Assembly: GCA_947853665.1 (NCBI GenBank)
Contig: CANTXF010000017.1
Location: 1-64,000, forward strand
From: an uncultured Deferribacterales bacterium
GTDB lineage: Bacteria > Chrysiogenota > Deferribacteres > Deferribacterales > Mucispirillaceae
DNA length: 64,000 bases
Direction of reading: 5' to 3'
The notes below the pieces were generated by a model. It searched no databases, was not told where the DNA came from, and saw nothing but the letters and a program-made list of their open reading frames with translations. Shown in pieces: positions 20,719 through 28,705 of this stretch. How positions within the stretch are numbered: the first letter of the stretch is position 1; every line of letters starts with the position of its first letter. Made by a program: the position numbers and the translations under genes.

Positions 20719-22680
20719 ATGTTGAAATCACTTGGTTCTAAAATTATTTTTCTTATGCTTGCCATCGTTATCGCCAGCGTAGCGGTGTCTTCCTACCTTT
20801 TTATGAAGTCCAGCTATACTTCCGCGGTTTATTCCATGGAGTCGACCCTGCCCGTGCTGGCCAAGGAGCTTGCCTCAAAAACCGAGGTGCTTTTGGGGGA
20901 GTACCGCATGATAGCCGAAACCCTTGCGGCCGATAAGGAGATCATGGACGTTACGGTGCCTCTTGAAGAAAGGGTGGAGGCCCTTGAAGCCGCCAACAAA
21001 CTGGGCGGGTTCCTGCTTATCGGCATTACGGACGCGGAAGGCAACGTGCGCAACACCTCCGGCGGCAAAACGCCCATAAGCGACAGGGATTATTTTAAAA
21101 AAGCTAAGGAAACCGGCAAAACCGTTGTTTCCGACCTTATAATAAGCAACACCACCGGCGATAAGATAGTCATCGTAAGCGCGCCTATGTTTTACGGAGG
21201 CAAGTTTTCCGGAGTTGTGTATATAGGCTGCCTTTACAGCGCCATAAGCGCCATGGTAAACGATATATCATTTGCGGCTTCCGGCTCCGTGTTCGTCACG
21301 GATAAAGATTCCATGCTGCTTGTGCACAAAGACCCGGCCTTTACGGAAAACATTACTTATCTGAAAGATATAGCCAAGGGCAATGCCGCTTACGAGGCGG
21401 TTGTAGCGGGTATGACGTCCGGCGCTCCCGGCAGCGGCATATATTCCGAAGGCGGCAAGGATATTTTTGTGGCGTATTCTCCCGTTGAGGGAACCAACTG
21501 GTCCCTGGCGCTTTCCGTAAATACGGAGGATTTTACCGCCGTGGCCGATAAAAACTTTAAAAGCTATATGGGAGCCATGGTCGTTCTCCTTATCGCCGCC
21601 GTCGTCGTCAGCCTGTTCTTCGCAAGGCGGGTGTCCAGGCAGATAGGCGCGGTTACTTCAAAGTTTAAGGCGCTTGTGCGCAGCGAAGCGGCCAGAGATT
21701 TTCCGGAACTGGAAAACCGGGACGAAATCAAAATGCTTACCGATACCATACGCATAAGGGAGGACGTTATCCAGTCCTACATCAGAGAGACGGGGCAGGT
21801 GCTTGACAAAGTGTCCTCCGGAGACCTGCGCGACAGCATAGAAGGCACTTTCGGCGGAAATTTCGCAGGTATAAAGCAGGCGGTTAACGGCACGGTGGCG
21901 GAGCTTAACTCCATGATTTCTGAAATAGGTGAAAACTCCTCCGCTCTGAACCGCATATCCTCCGATTTTGTGGGAGTTTTCAACATAGTGTCCAAGGGCA
22001 CCAGCGACCAGGCGGCGGCAGTGGAGGAGCTCTCGGCCTCCGTGTCTGAAATTTCCGAACAGGTAGCTCAAAATGCCGGTGATTCCTCCCAGGCGGACCA
22101 ACTGGCGGAGGAGACCCGCAGGGAAGCGGAAACGGGGACTACCGGCATGGAAAATATGCTTGCCTCTATGAGGGATATAGAAACCTCGTCCGGAGAAATA
22201 AGCAGCATAATAGGCGTTATAGAGGAAATTTCCTCCCAGACGAACCTGCTTGCCCTGAACGCCGCCATAGAAGCCGCCAGGGCCGGAGAGGCGGGCAGAG
22301 GCTTTGCCGTGGTGGCCGACGAAGTGAGAAAGCTGGCGGAAAAAAGCTCCAAAGCCACCCAACAGATAAGCGAGCTTATAACCGTATCTGTGGAGCATAC
22401 TAAAAAAGGCGGCATAGTTGCCGACGAAATGGCGGCGTCATTAAGAAAAATAGTGGAAGGCGTGGAAAAAATATCCGCTCTGGTAAAAAATATAAGCGAA
22501 GCCGCCTCTAAAGAAAGCATGGCCCTCAAACAGATTTCCATAGGCGTGGAGCAGATCGCGGGCGTTACCCAGAGCAACGCGTCGGCGGCTACGGAAAGCG
22601 CAGCTTCGGCGGAGGAGCTGGCCCGCCAGGCGCAGAACCTTCAGGACCTGGTGGAACGCTTTAAGGTAAAAGGGCAATAG
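20719..22680 (+). CDS. Methyl-accepting chemotaxis protein with periplasmic Cache sensor
   Basis: A 653-residue receptor. The first membrane helix is at about 8-28, then a periplasmic region of some 250 residues with double-Cache character ([20 protein letters not shown] is a typical Cache motif), a second helix at about 283-303, HAMP-like linker, methylation helices and the signalling tip [20 protein letters not shown] with [15 protein letters not shown]. It signals to CheA through CheW; no che genes are adjacent. No CheR-tethering pentapeptide is seen at the C-terminus. The ligand is unknown; Cache receptors often sense small acids or amino acids. Confidence 0.93.
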   Translation: MLKSLGSKIIFLMLAIVIASVAVSSYLFMKSSYTSAVYSMESTLPVLAKELASKTEVLLGEYRMIAETLAADKEIMDVTVPLEERVEALEAANKLGGFLLIGITDAEGNVRNTSGGKTPISDRDYFKKAKETGKTVVSDLIISNTTGDKIVIVSAPMFYGGKFSGVVYIGCLYSAISAMVNDISFAASGSVFVTDKDSMLLVHKDPAFTENITYLKDIAKGNAAYEAVVAGMTSGAPGSGIYSEGGKDIFVAYSPVEGTNWSLALSVNTEDFTAVADKNFKSYMGAMVVLLIAAVVVSLFFARRVSRQIGAVTSKFKALVRSEAARDFPELENRDEIKMLTDTIRIREDVIQSYIRETGQVLDKVSSGDLRDSIEGTFGGNFAGIKQAVNGTVAELNSMISEIGENSSALNRISSDFVGVFNIVSKGTSDQAAAVEELSASVSEISEQVAQNAGDSSQADQLAEETRREAETGTTGMENMLASMRDIETSSGEISSIIGVIEEISSQTNLLALNAAIEAARAGEAGRGFAVVADEVRKLAEKSSKATQQISELITVSVEHTKKGGIVADEMAASLRKIVEGVEKISALVKNISEAASKESMALKQISIGVEQIAGVTQSNASAATESAASAEELARQAQNLQDLVERFKVKGQ

Positions 22681-22712
22681 AAAAAAAAATATTAAAAACT
22701 TTTGAAAAAACA

Positions 22713-22741
22713 TTGACACAGCCTGCTGTATTTGGTATACA
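22713..22741 (+). promoter_or_regulatory. Sigma-70-type promoter of the tRNA cluster
   Basis: TTGACA (22713-22718), a 17-base spacer and TATACA (22736-22741). It lies 35 bases upstream of the first tRNA, the arrangement expected for a stable-RNA promoter. Confidence 0.85.
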
Positions 22742-22775
22742 AATACTCCGCCCGATAATTCGGCGGAAAAATAGT

Positions 22776-22851
22776 GAGCCGTTAGCTCAGCCGGTAGAGC
22801 AATTGCCTTTTAAGCAATGGGTCACTGGTTCGATCCCAGTACGGCTCACCA
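22776..22851 (+). tRNA. tRNA-Lys (anticodon TTT)
   Basis: A 76-base cloverleaf with a GAGCCGT/ACGGCTC acceptor stem. The anticodon stem ATTGC/GCAAT encloses the loop CTTTTAA, anticodon TTT. The T-loop is GTTCGATC. The CCA end is encoded. Confidence 0.97.
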
Positions 22852-22858
22852 TTTTTAT

Positions 22859-22933
22859 GACCCGTTCGTCTAGCTTGGCCTAGGACATCGGCCTTTCACG
22901 CCGACAACAGGGGTTCAAATCCCCTACGGGTCG
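22859..22933 (+). tRNA. tRNA-Glu (anticodon TTC)
   Basis: A 75-base cloverleaf with a GACCCGT/ACGGGTC acceptor stem and anticodon stem TCGGC/GCCGA with loop CTTTCAC. The T-loop is GTTCAAAT. Discriminator G; CCA is not encoded. Confidence 0.96.
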
Positions 22934-22939
22934 CTTTTC

Positions 22940-22976
22940 GACTGGTTTTTAAAACCGGTCGGGTTTTGTTGGAGGG
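22940..22976 (+). terminator. Possible terminator or processing hairpin between tRNAs
   Basis: GACTGGTTTT and AAAACCGGTC form a near-perfect stem with a very tight loop, followed by a GGGTTTTG run. It could end some transcripts after tRNA-Glu or mark processing. The last two tRNAs have no obvious promoter of their own. Confidence 0.4.
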
Positions 22977-23029
22977 CTGAAGCTTAATATTTAAGGTTTC
23001 GCTTCGGACAACGGGATAAAATCACAACC

Positions 23030-23102
23030 GGACGCTTAGCTCAGCTGGGAGAGCAACGGCCTTACAAGCCGTGGGTCGCAGGTTCGATCCCTGCAGCGTC
23101 CA
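23030..23102 (+). tRNA. tRNA-Val (anticodon TAC)
   Basis: A 73-base cloverleaf with GGACGCT/AGCGTCC acceptor stem and anticodon stem ACGGC/GCCGT with loop CTTACAA. The T-loop is GTTCGATC. Discriminator A; CCA is not encoded. Confidence 0.96.
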
Positions 23103-23114
23103 TTTCCTTTTTAC

Positions 23115-23188
23115 GGGGGCGTAGTTCAGTTGGTTAGAACGCTGGCCTGTCACGTCAGAGGTCGCGAGTTCAAGTCTCGTCGTCCCCG
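23115..23188 (+). tRNA. tRNA-Asp (anticodon GTC), island attachment site
   Basis: A 74-base cloverleaf with GGGGGCG/CGTCCCC acceptor stem (one G-T pair) and anticodon stem CTGGC/GTCAG with loop CTGTCAC. Discriminator G. Its last 24 bases (23165-23188) recur exactly at 28348-28371, so the downstream element entered at the tRNA 3' end and rebuilt the gene. Confidence 0.96.
23165..23188 (+). repeat. Left attachment repeat (attL) within tRNA-Asp
   Basis: These 24 bases comprise the T-arm and acceptor 3' strand plus discriminator of tRNA-Asp. They are identical to 28348-28371. The pair brackets about 5.2 kb of AT-rich DNA that begins with a tyrosine recombinase gene, the usual signature of tRNA-targeted integration. 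Confidence 0.92.
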
Positions 23189-23193
23189 CTCTT

Positions 23194-23221
23194 AAATCCC
23201 TGATAATTCAGGGATTTTTTA
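23194..23221 (+). terminator. Terminator just downstream of tRNA-Asp, supplied by the island
   Basis: AAATCCCTGA and TCAGGGATTT form a 10-bp stem with a TAAT loop and a following T run. A different terminator follows the right repeat (28384-28405), so the island brought a substitute terminator for the tRNA operon. Confidence 0.85.
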
Positions 23222-23226
23222 TTTCG

Positions 23227-24177
23227 TTATTCCTCTTGGTAGCCGTTTGGCAACACTACATCCAATTTGAAGCGTGAACCAGCCCTACGATCATCATCAG
23301 GTAAGTAACAATTGCCATAAGTATTGAACAACATAGCCAGCGTTTCATGCCCCAGCATATCTTTTATCCAGTTGGGATCTTCTCTTGCCTTGAGCATATG
23401 CACGGCAAAGGTGTGTCTGGTTTGATATGGCTGTCTGTATCTTATAGCAAAATCATCAATAACAGGCTTCCAGTAATCCAGTACGGTATTCTTGGATCTT
23501 ATGGGAGTGCCATTCCGGTTTGTAAACAGAAATTCGCTTTCAGGTTTTATAAACTGCTGGTGAAACTCAATATAAGGCTCAAGCTGTCCCAGTATATCTA
23601 CATTCCTGTCTTTATTGGTTTTTGTGGACATTTTTAGTTCATTATCGCTGAATGTCTTGGTTATTGATATCTTCTTCTCTGACAGTTTAATATCAGACAC
23701 CATGAGCACCTGTATTTCACCTGTTCGGGCACCGGCAAAGAATCCAATGGCAAAAAACAACGCCATCTGGGGAGTACGCCTTGTTATCTCAGTAAGAATT
23801 GTATTAATTTCAGCAGAAGTAAAAGGATTAGGCTTCTTTCTGACATTTTTCGGTCGTTCCACATCTGCCAACGGGTTTACGGCAATGATTCTGTCTTTAA
23901 CAGCACGTCCGCTTATAGATGACATAAGCACAAGGTGTTCTTTGATGGTTTTAGGAGCGTATCCTTTGTCGTACATCATCTTTATCGCTTTTTTGTCAGC
24001 TTACTCTGTCACTGACAACTGGTAATATGGTCTTTGTAAGAGTGGAATGTGTTTTTGCCGATGTGTGGCTCTTACAGATAAGTCCCATTTGGCATAATAG
24101 TCTTTAAACTACACATCAAGTACTTTTAGGATTTCTTCATTTTTGTAAAGAACATCAATACAGTATTTGATATAATT
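23227..24177 (-). pseudogene. Tyrosine recombinase (integrase), broken by in-frame stops
   Basis: The open part (23227-23979, 250 codons) has the end of the core-binding domain (GYAPKTIKEHLVLMSSI) and the catalytic domain: GFFAGARTGEI with the first Arg, YQTRHTFAVHML with the second Arg box, LGHETL, and a C-terminal Tyr region NTYGNCY. Reading on in the same frame upstream gives recognisable integrase N-terminus (FKDYYAKWDLSVRATHRQKH, HIPLLQRPYYQLSVTE) interrupted by TAA at 24001-24003 and TAG at 24109-24111. The protein would lack its arm and part of its core-binding domain, so the element is probably immobile. A shortened product from 23979 is possible but unlikely to integrate. Confidence 0.75.
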
Positions 24178-24579
24178 TTATTTCATGATAACATAAAGCA
24201 AACCATAAGGACATAAAAAGTATATTAAATTAAAAATTAAATAGTTTTCCACTGAGGTAGTTCAAATTCTCAGAGAGAAGTAAATTATATATTTTCTTAT
24301 TTTATAATATATTTTTTAATTTACCAAAAACTTTACTTCTGGAATTCGATGAATATTAAAAATAGAAAATCTTGTAGCATTAGTTTTTGATAATACATTG
24401 TGCCCTATGTTGGTCTAAAAAATATTCTTGATTTATGTTAAATAATTAATCTGTAATCTACCTTTGCATTGTCATAAATATGAGCGTTACCACTATATCC
24501 AAAGTATTACGGATTTTGTTATAAAGTTTTTAAATGAGGTTGATTAAGTAAATATTCATAAGTATAATAAGATAAGACT
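24178..24579. other. AT-rich non-coding region upstream of the methyltransferase
   Basis: About 400 bases, very AT-rich, with no coding frame. AGAAGTAAA at 24276-24284 and its inverse TTTACTTCT at 24332-24340 flank a nearly pure A/T segment that can fold or serve as an operator. Promoter elements for the cargo operon must lie here, but no single pair stands out in such AT-rich DNA. Confidence 0.5.
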
Positions 24580-25569
24580 ATGAAAATGCGTTCTATTGAA
24601 ATATGTGCTGGTGCTGGTGGGCAAGCTCTTGGTTTGGAGCAGGCAGGTTTTGAGCATATTGCTCTTATTGAGATTGACAAAGACGCCTGTAACACATTGC
24701 GTTACAACCGCCCTAACTGGAATGTTATAGAGGATGATGTAAAGCATTTTTCAGCAAAAGATTATGCTGATATAGATTTGCTTGCTGGTGGGGTACCATG
24801 CCCACCATTTTCAATAGCAGGTAAACAGCTTGGGCAAAATGATGAGAGAGATCTGTTTCCTGAAGCATTAAGACTTGTTAGGGAGTGCTTTCCTAAAGCT
24901 GTTATGCTTGAAAATGTGAAAGGTCTATTCGATGCTAAATTTGAGCAATATAGAGAAAATATAAAAGCTGAATTAGAAGATATGGGTTATAGGTGTACTT
25001 GGAAACAGGTACAAGCTAGCCACTATGGCGTAGCTCAATTACGGCCTAGAACCGTACTTATTGCACTAAAAGCGGAATATGCAAGTTACTTTACTATGCC
25101 ATTTGGTAAAGTTGCCCCTCCACCGACTGTCGGAGATGTTTTATATGAAGAGATGGCTAGTAATGGTTGGAAAGGAGCAAAAAAATGGGCAAAACATGCT
25201 AATGATATTGCTCCAACATTGGTTGGTGGCAGTAAGAAGCATGGTGGTGCCGATTTAGGACCAACCCGTGCAAAACAGGCATGGGCCAAATTAGGTGTTA
25301 ATGGGCACGTTTTGGCTGAGATCCCCCCCGATAAAGATTTCATGGGAGATCCCAAATTGACCGTAAAAATGGCAAGTCTTATTCAAGGTTTTCCTCCTGA
25401 ATGGATTTTTGTTGGAAAGAAAACTCCTGCTTATAGACAAGTTGGTAACGCATTTCCTCCACCAGTTGCTAAAGCTATTGGGATTGCAATAAGAAAAGCT
25501 ATTATTGAAGGACAAAATACCCTAGAGGATTTAGGATATGACAAGAAAAAAGCAAGGCGCACGCGATAA
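24580..25569 (+). CDS. DNA C5-cytosine methyltransferase of a restriction-modification system
   Basis: A 329-residue enzyme with all main motifs in order: SAM-binding IEICAGAGGQALGLEQAGF (6-24), catalytic GGVPCPPFS with Cys74, ENVKG (111-115), QLRPRTVLI (153-161), a compact target-recognition region (about 180-270, with APTLVGGSKKHGG), and the final RQVGNAFPPPVA. It makes 5-methylcytosine at an unknown site. AT-rich codon use differs sharply from the chromosome, so it was acquired. The 3' end overlaps the HNH gene by 32 bases, a typical R-M arrangement. No strong ribosome site is seen; ATG 24580 or 24586 may be used. Confidence 0.93.
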   Translation: MKMRSIEICAGAGGQALGLEQAGFEHIALIEIDKDACNTLRYNRPNWNVIEDDVKHFSAKDYADIDLLAGGVPCPPFSIAGKQLGQNDERDLFPEALRLVRECFPKAVMLENVKGLFDAKFEQYRENIKAELEDMGYRCTWKQVQASHYGVAQLRPRTVLIALKAEYASYFTMPFGKVAPPPTVGDVLYEEMASNGWKGAKKWAKHANDIAPTLVGGSKKHGGADLGPTRAKQAWAKLGVNGHVLAEIPPDKDFMGDPKLTVKMASLIQGFPPEWIFVGKKTPAYRQVGNAFPPPVAKAIGIAIRKAIIEGQNTLEDLGYDKKKARRTR

Positions 25570-26107
25570 ATTAAGAGAATACTTTCTAAGAAATATTGGA
25601 AAAGTACTGAAGTCAGATGAGCTACGTAATATCACAGGTATCAGTGAATGGGCTAGACGTATACGGGAATTACGTAATGAAGAAGGATACCAAATCCTTA
25701 CCCACAATGATAGATCTGATCTTAAACCTGGAGAGTATATTTTAGAAAATCCCAAACCTCAACCCGCATTTTCTCGTGAAATCAGTAAGGAAACAAGAGC
25801 TTATGTATTAGATCGCAATGGTTTTACATGTCAAATGTGTGGTGCTGTTGCTGGAGAACCTCATCCATATGATCCAACCCGGAAAACACGTTTGCATATT
25901 GGTCATATCATTGATAAAAGTATGGGAGGGACTGATGATGCTTCTAACTTAAGAGCAATATGTAGTGTTTGTAATGAGGGAGCGTCAAACCTTACTCTTG
26001 ACAGGCCTTCCTATGAAAAGCTTCTCATTCAAGTCAGGCGAGCTACTGGTGCAGATCAATTGAAAGTACTTGAATGGCTAAAAAAGAAATTTCCTGATTT
26101 AGCCTAA
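25538..26107 (+). CDS. HNH endonuclease, likely the restriction partner of the methyltransferase
   Basis: A 189-residue protein. The N-terminal part (1-70, ISEWARRIRELRNEEGYQI) looks like a winged-helix DNA-binding domain. The HNH nuclease follows: RNGFTCQMCGA (C98, C101), HIGHIIDKSMGG (H120, H123), NLRAICSVCN (N137, C142, C145), i.e. a four-Cys zinc site around the beta-beta-alpha metal core. It is translationally coupled to the methyltransferase by overlap. Together they read as a type II R-M system. Cleavage specificity presumably matches the methyltransferase site, but this is inference. Confidence 0.85.
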   Translation: MTRKKQGARDKLREYFLRNIGKVLKSDELRNITGISEWARRIRELRNEEGYQILTHNDRSDLKPGEYILENPKPQPAFSREISKETRAYVLDRNGFTCQMCGAVAGEPHPYDPTRKTRLHIGHIIDKSMGGTDDASNLRAICSVCNEGASNLTLDRPSYEKLLIQVRRATGADQLKVLEWLKKKFPDLA

Positions 26108-26122
26108 AACAAAGGGGGCTAT

Positions 26123-27182
26123 GTGAGGAATATTTTAATTGTATTGGGTAACGGTTTTTCAATTGATTTCTTATCTTATTATAATAAATTAACACCAGTT
26201 AAAATTGATTGTGTTAATTTATTTACTTATGGTGAGAAAATAAAAAATCCCATGGACAATAGGTACGGTTTTCTTTCACACAAAAACTGTCCATCTTTAT
26301 GGAGATTGGGGGTTCGTCCAACTAATTCTTCTGAAAAAAAATTTACATATTATTGAAGAAATTTTAACATGTGTAAATATGCTTTTTGATTTTACTACAA
26401 AGGTTGATAACAAAGATAAACTGATATCATATGCAAAAGAACATAGTGTCCATAGTGGGGCATATTGTGAATTAATTGTTTATCTTAAATCTTTATTTAC
26501 TCATTATAATGATTTAATTTCTAAGGCACAATTAAATGCATTTGTAAAAAAGACAGACTGGGGTTGGTGTAGTTTTTTTAATAATATTGATCCCAACGAT
26601 AAAATCACATTTATCACATATAACTATGATATTTGGCTGGAGCGTCTGTTAGATGCATATAAACTAAATTATAATGTTTGCGGATTTAAAGATAGGGGAG
26701 CAAACATTAATATTGTCAAACCTCATGGTTCAATTGATTTCATCCCAATGAATATAAGATCTACATCGACAGGGATTGATTATAATATAGGGCATTATGT
26801 TGACAACAGCACTCCAATAAAGAAAATAAAACGATATCCACGGAAGTTTCCTGAATTTTGCCGCAGTACTTTAATCCCTCCCGCTGGTGATTCAACAAGA
26901 GTACACCCAAGTCAGTCATGGTCTGATGTTCTAAGAAACAAAGCAAGATCTTCTGCTAGCGATATTTCCGCAAATGACGAAGTTGTAATTTGTGGTATTT
27001 CATATTGGTATGTGGATCGCAAAGAAATTGACGAGATCCTGATTAATATTGATCCGAAAGTAAATATAACACTTATAAATCCAAATCCTTCTTCTGAAAT
27101 GAATGCTATACTATGTAGTTTTTTCGAAAAATATGTTTTACAAACCACGTCTGAAAGAATAGGGGATATAATATATGCTTAA
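26123..27182 (+). pseudogene. SIR2-like protein, split by a one-base insertion in an A8 run
   Basis: A GTG start at 26123 follows AAAGGGGG. The first frame (77 codons, to 26356) has a Rossmann start, ILIVLGNGFSIDF. It shifts at AAAAAAAA (26334-26341); deleting one A gives SSEKNLHIIEEILTCVN and a continuous protein of about 352 residues ending at 27182. The second part has TYNYDIWLERLL (about 165-176), KPHGSIDF (about 199) and ICGISYWYVDRKEID (about 290-303), matching the N-Y-D, catalytic His and G-x-S-x-x-D pattern of SIR2-like NADases of defence systems. Assignment to that superfamily is by motif only. The gene may be dead, phase-variable, or expressed by slippage. Confidence 0.65.
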
Positions 27183-28242
27183 GCTTTTTGATAGAAATTC
27201 CACAAAGCTAACAATATCTGAATTTTATGATAATCACTTATCAGGCAAGTATCAATATAATGTCAGTTATCAAAGAAAAAGTGATGTTTGGTCGCCAGAT
27301 AAAAAATCTTTTTTGATTGATTCTATTCTAAAAAATTACCCTATTCCTGCTATTTTTATGAGACCTAAAGTTAATAGTAAGTCCGGTAAGACCATTTATG
27401 AAATCATAGATGGAAAGCAACGATTGGAATCAATAATAAGCTTCATAGAGAACAAAATTCCATTAACTGATTATTTTGCAGAAGATGATTTGTTTGATAT
27501 ATCAAATGAAATTGCAGAAGAAATATCAGGCTTGTTTTTCAAAGAGATATCACGTGAAAAAGAATATGAGCCATACCTTAATCAATTTTGGAAATATGCT
27601 TTAAGTATTGAATATCTTTATGAAGAGAGTGAAACATTAATAGCAACAGTTTTTGATAGGCTCAATCGAAACGGGGAACCTTTGAATCGGCAGGAACTTA
27701 GAAATGCAAAATATTCAACTTCATTACTAATTAAGACTGTACAAAGAGTAAGTAAGCACAAATTCTTCGACAACACTCTTCAGCGTTTAAAAAAAGAACG
27801 AATGGAAATAGAAGAATTTATTTCAGAACTTCTATTTTTAATAATAGAAGACAGGATATTAGATTCATCACCTGAAATATTAGATGAACTATATGAAGAA
27901 CATTATAGTTCAAAAAATTTGAAAAGTGCCGAAGAAACCTTATATAAGGTTTTAGAATTTATACTAAATTTAAATTTAGGACTCGACCAGTATAAAAGAT
28001 TATATTGGTCAACTCATTTTTATGGCCTATTCGCTTTTGCGTGGTTTTGTATAAAGAATAAAATATCAACTCAAAAAGTTAAACAGCCTCTGCATGATTT
28101 ATATGGCGAATATTTTAATACAAAGAATGAGTATAAGGGACCATTGAAGGACTATAAGGCTAGTGTTTCAAGTAGAACTCGCTCAGTAGGTCAACGAACA
28201 AAACGCTTAGAAGCTATAAAAAAATATTGTGGAGTCAAGTAA
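27175..28242 (+). CDS. DUF262 (GmrSD/ParB-like) domain protein, stand-alone
   Basis: A 355-residue protein overlapping the SIR2-like gene by 8 bases. Motifs of the DUF262 nucleotide-binding domain are clear: NVSYQRKSDVWSPDKKSFLI (30-49), IPAIFM, EIIDGKQRLESI (76-87, the DGQQR-type motif), and FDRLNRNGEPLNRQELRNAKY (160-180). The rest is helical and lacks the DUF1524 HNH nuclease found in GmrSD, BrxU or SspE, so it cannot cut DNA by that route. It could be an NTP-using sensor or regulator of the SIR2-like neighbour. AT-rich codon use matches the island. Last cargo gene before the right repeat. Confidence 0.88.
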   Translation: MLKLFDRNSTKLTISEFYDNHLSGKYQYNVSYQRKSDVWSPDKKSFLIDSILKNYPIPAIFMRPKVNSKSGKTIYEIIDGKQRLESIISFIENKIPLTDYFAEDDLFDISNEIAEEISGLFFKEISREKEYEPYLNQFWKYALSIEYLYEESETLIATVFDRLNRNGEPLNRQELRNAKYSTSLLIKTVQRVSKHKFFDNTLQRLKKERMEIEEFISELLFLIIEDRILDSSPEILDELYEEHYSSKNLKSAEETLYKVLEFILNLNLGLDQYKRLYWSTHFYGLFAFAWFCIKNKISTQKVKQPLHDLYGEYFNTKNEYKGPLKDYKASVSSRTRSVGQRTKRLEAIKKYCGVK

Positions 28243-28347
28243 ATAAACTTGGTAATAGATTTGGCAACACTTGTGTACGAATATATACCAATTATATAAA
28301 TTAAGGGATGTCGGATGCTTAGAACACGGGAATATCTGTAAATACAA

Positions 28348-28371
28348 CGAGTTCAAGTCTCGTCGTCCCCG
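28348..28371 (+). repeat. Right attachment repeat (attR)
   Basis: An exact copy of the last 24 bases of tRNA-Asp (23165-23188). No tRNA body precedes it, so it is the remnant target left on the far side of the island. Past it, sequence composition returns toward the chromosomal style. Confidence 0.92.
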
Positions 28372-28383
28372 TCCTTAAAAAGT

Positions 28384-28405
28384 CTTGAGAAATCAAGGTT
28401 TTTTT
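28384..28405 (+). terminator. Probable ancestral terminator of the tRNA operon
   Basis: CTTGA-GAAA-TCAAG with a stable tetraloop is followed by a T7 run. It lies at the same distance after attR as the new terminator does after tRNA-Asp, so it is likely the original end of the tRNA transcript. Confidence 0.75.
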
Positions 28406-28705
28406 ATTGCCTGCCGGATTAAGTAATAAACTTTCCATATTTAAAAATTCCGTATATCTGCCGTTATATCTGGAAATAACGCTGATTTTGCAGGCATTTT
28501 CCTGCGTATAAGATAAATATCAGATACCAGCGTATTACTAATTTGTTATTGGTACAAATATTGCTCCTCTATTTTGCGGCTTTATTGTTTTTTACTGAGT
28601 GCTTTACCGCAAACCCGATACCTGCGCAGCTGACGGATGTTTTTCAAAGGCTATACTAAAATGCGCGGATGTGTTATAGTTGAATAATTCAATGTGGAGT
28701 GCCTT
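28406..28705. other. Intergenic region, nothing recognised
   Basis: About 300 bases between the island's right end and the next gene. It contains short inverted repeats (for instance TTTCCA near 28433 and TGGAAA near 28470) but no gene and no known RNA. Confidence 0.45.

Noticed and set aside
22681-22689. A9 run after the chemotaxis receptor gene as a contingency tract
   Set aside because: It lies just after the stop codon and outside promoter boxes, so length changes would have no clear effect.
28320-28371. Second tRNA-Asp gene at the right island end
   Set aside because: Only the T-arm and acceptor 3' strand are present; no D-arm or anticodon arm precedes them, so it is an attachment remnant.
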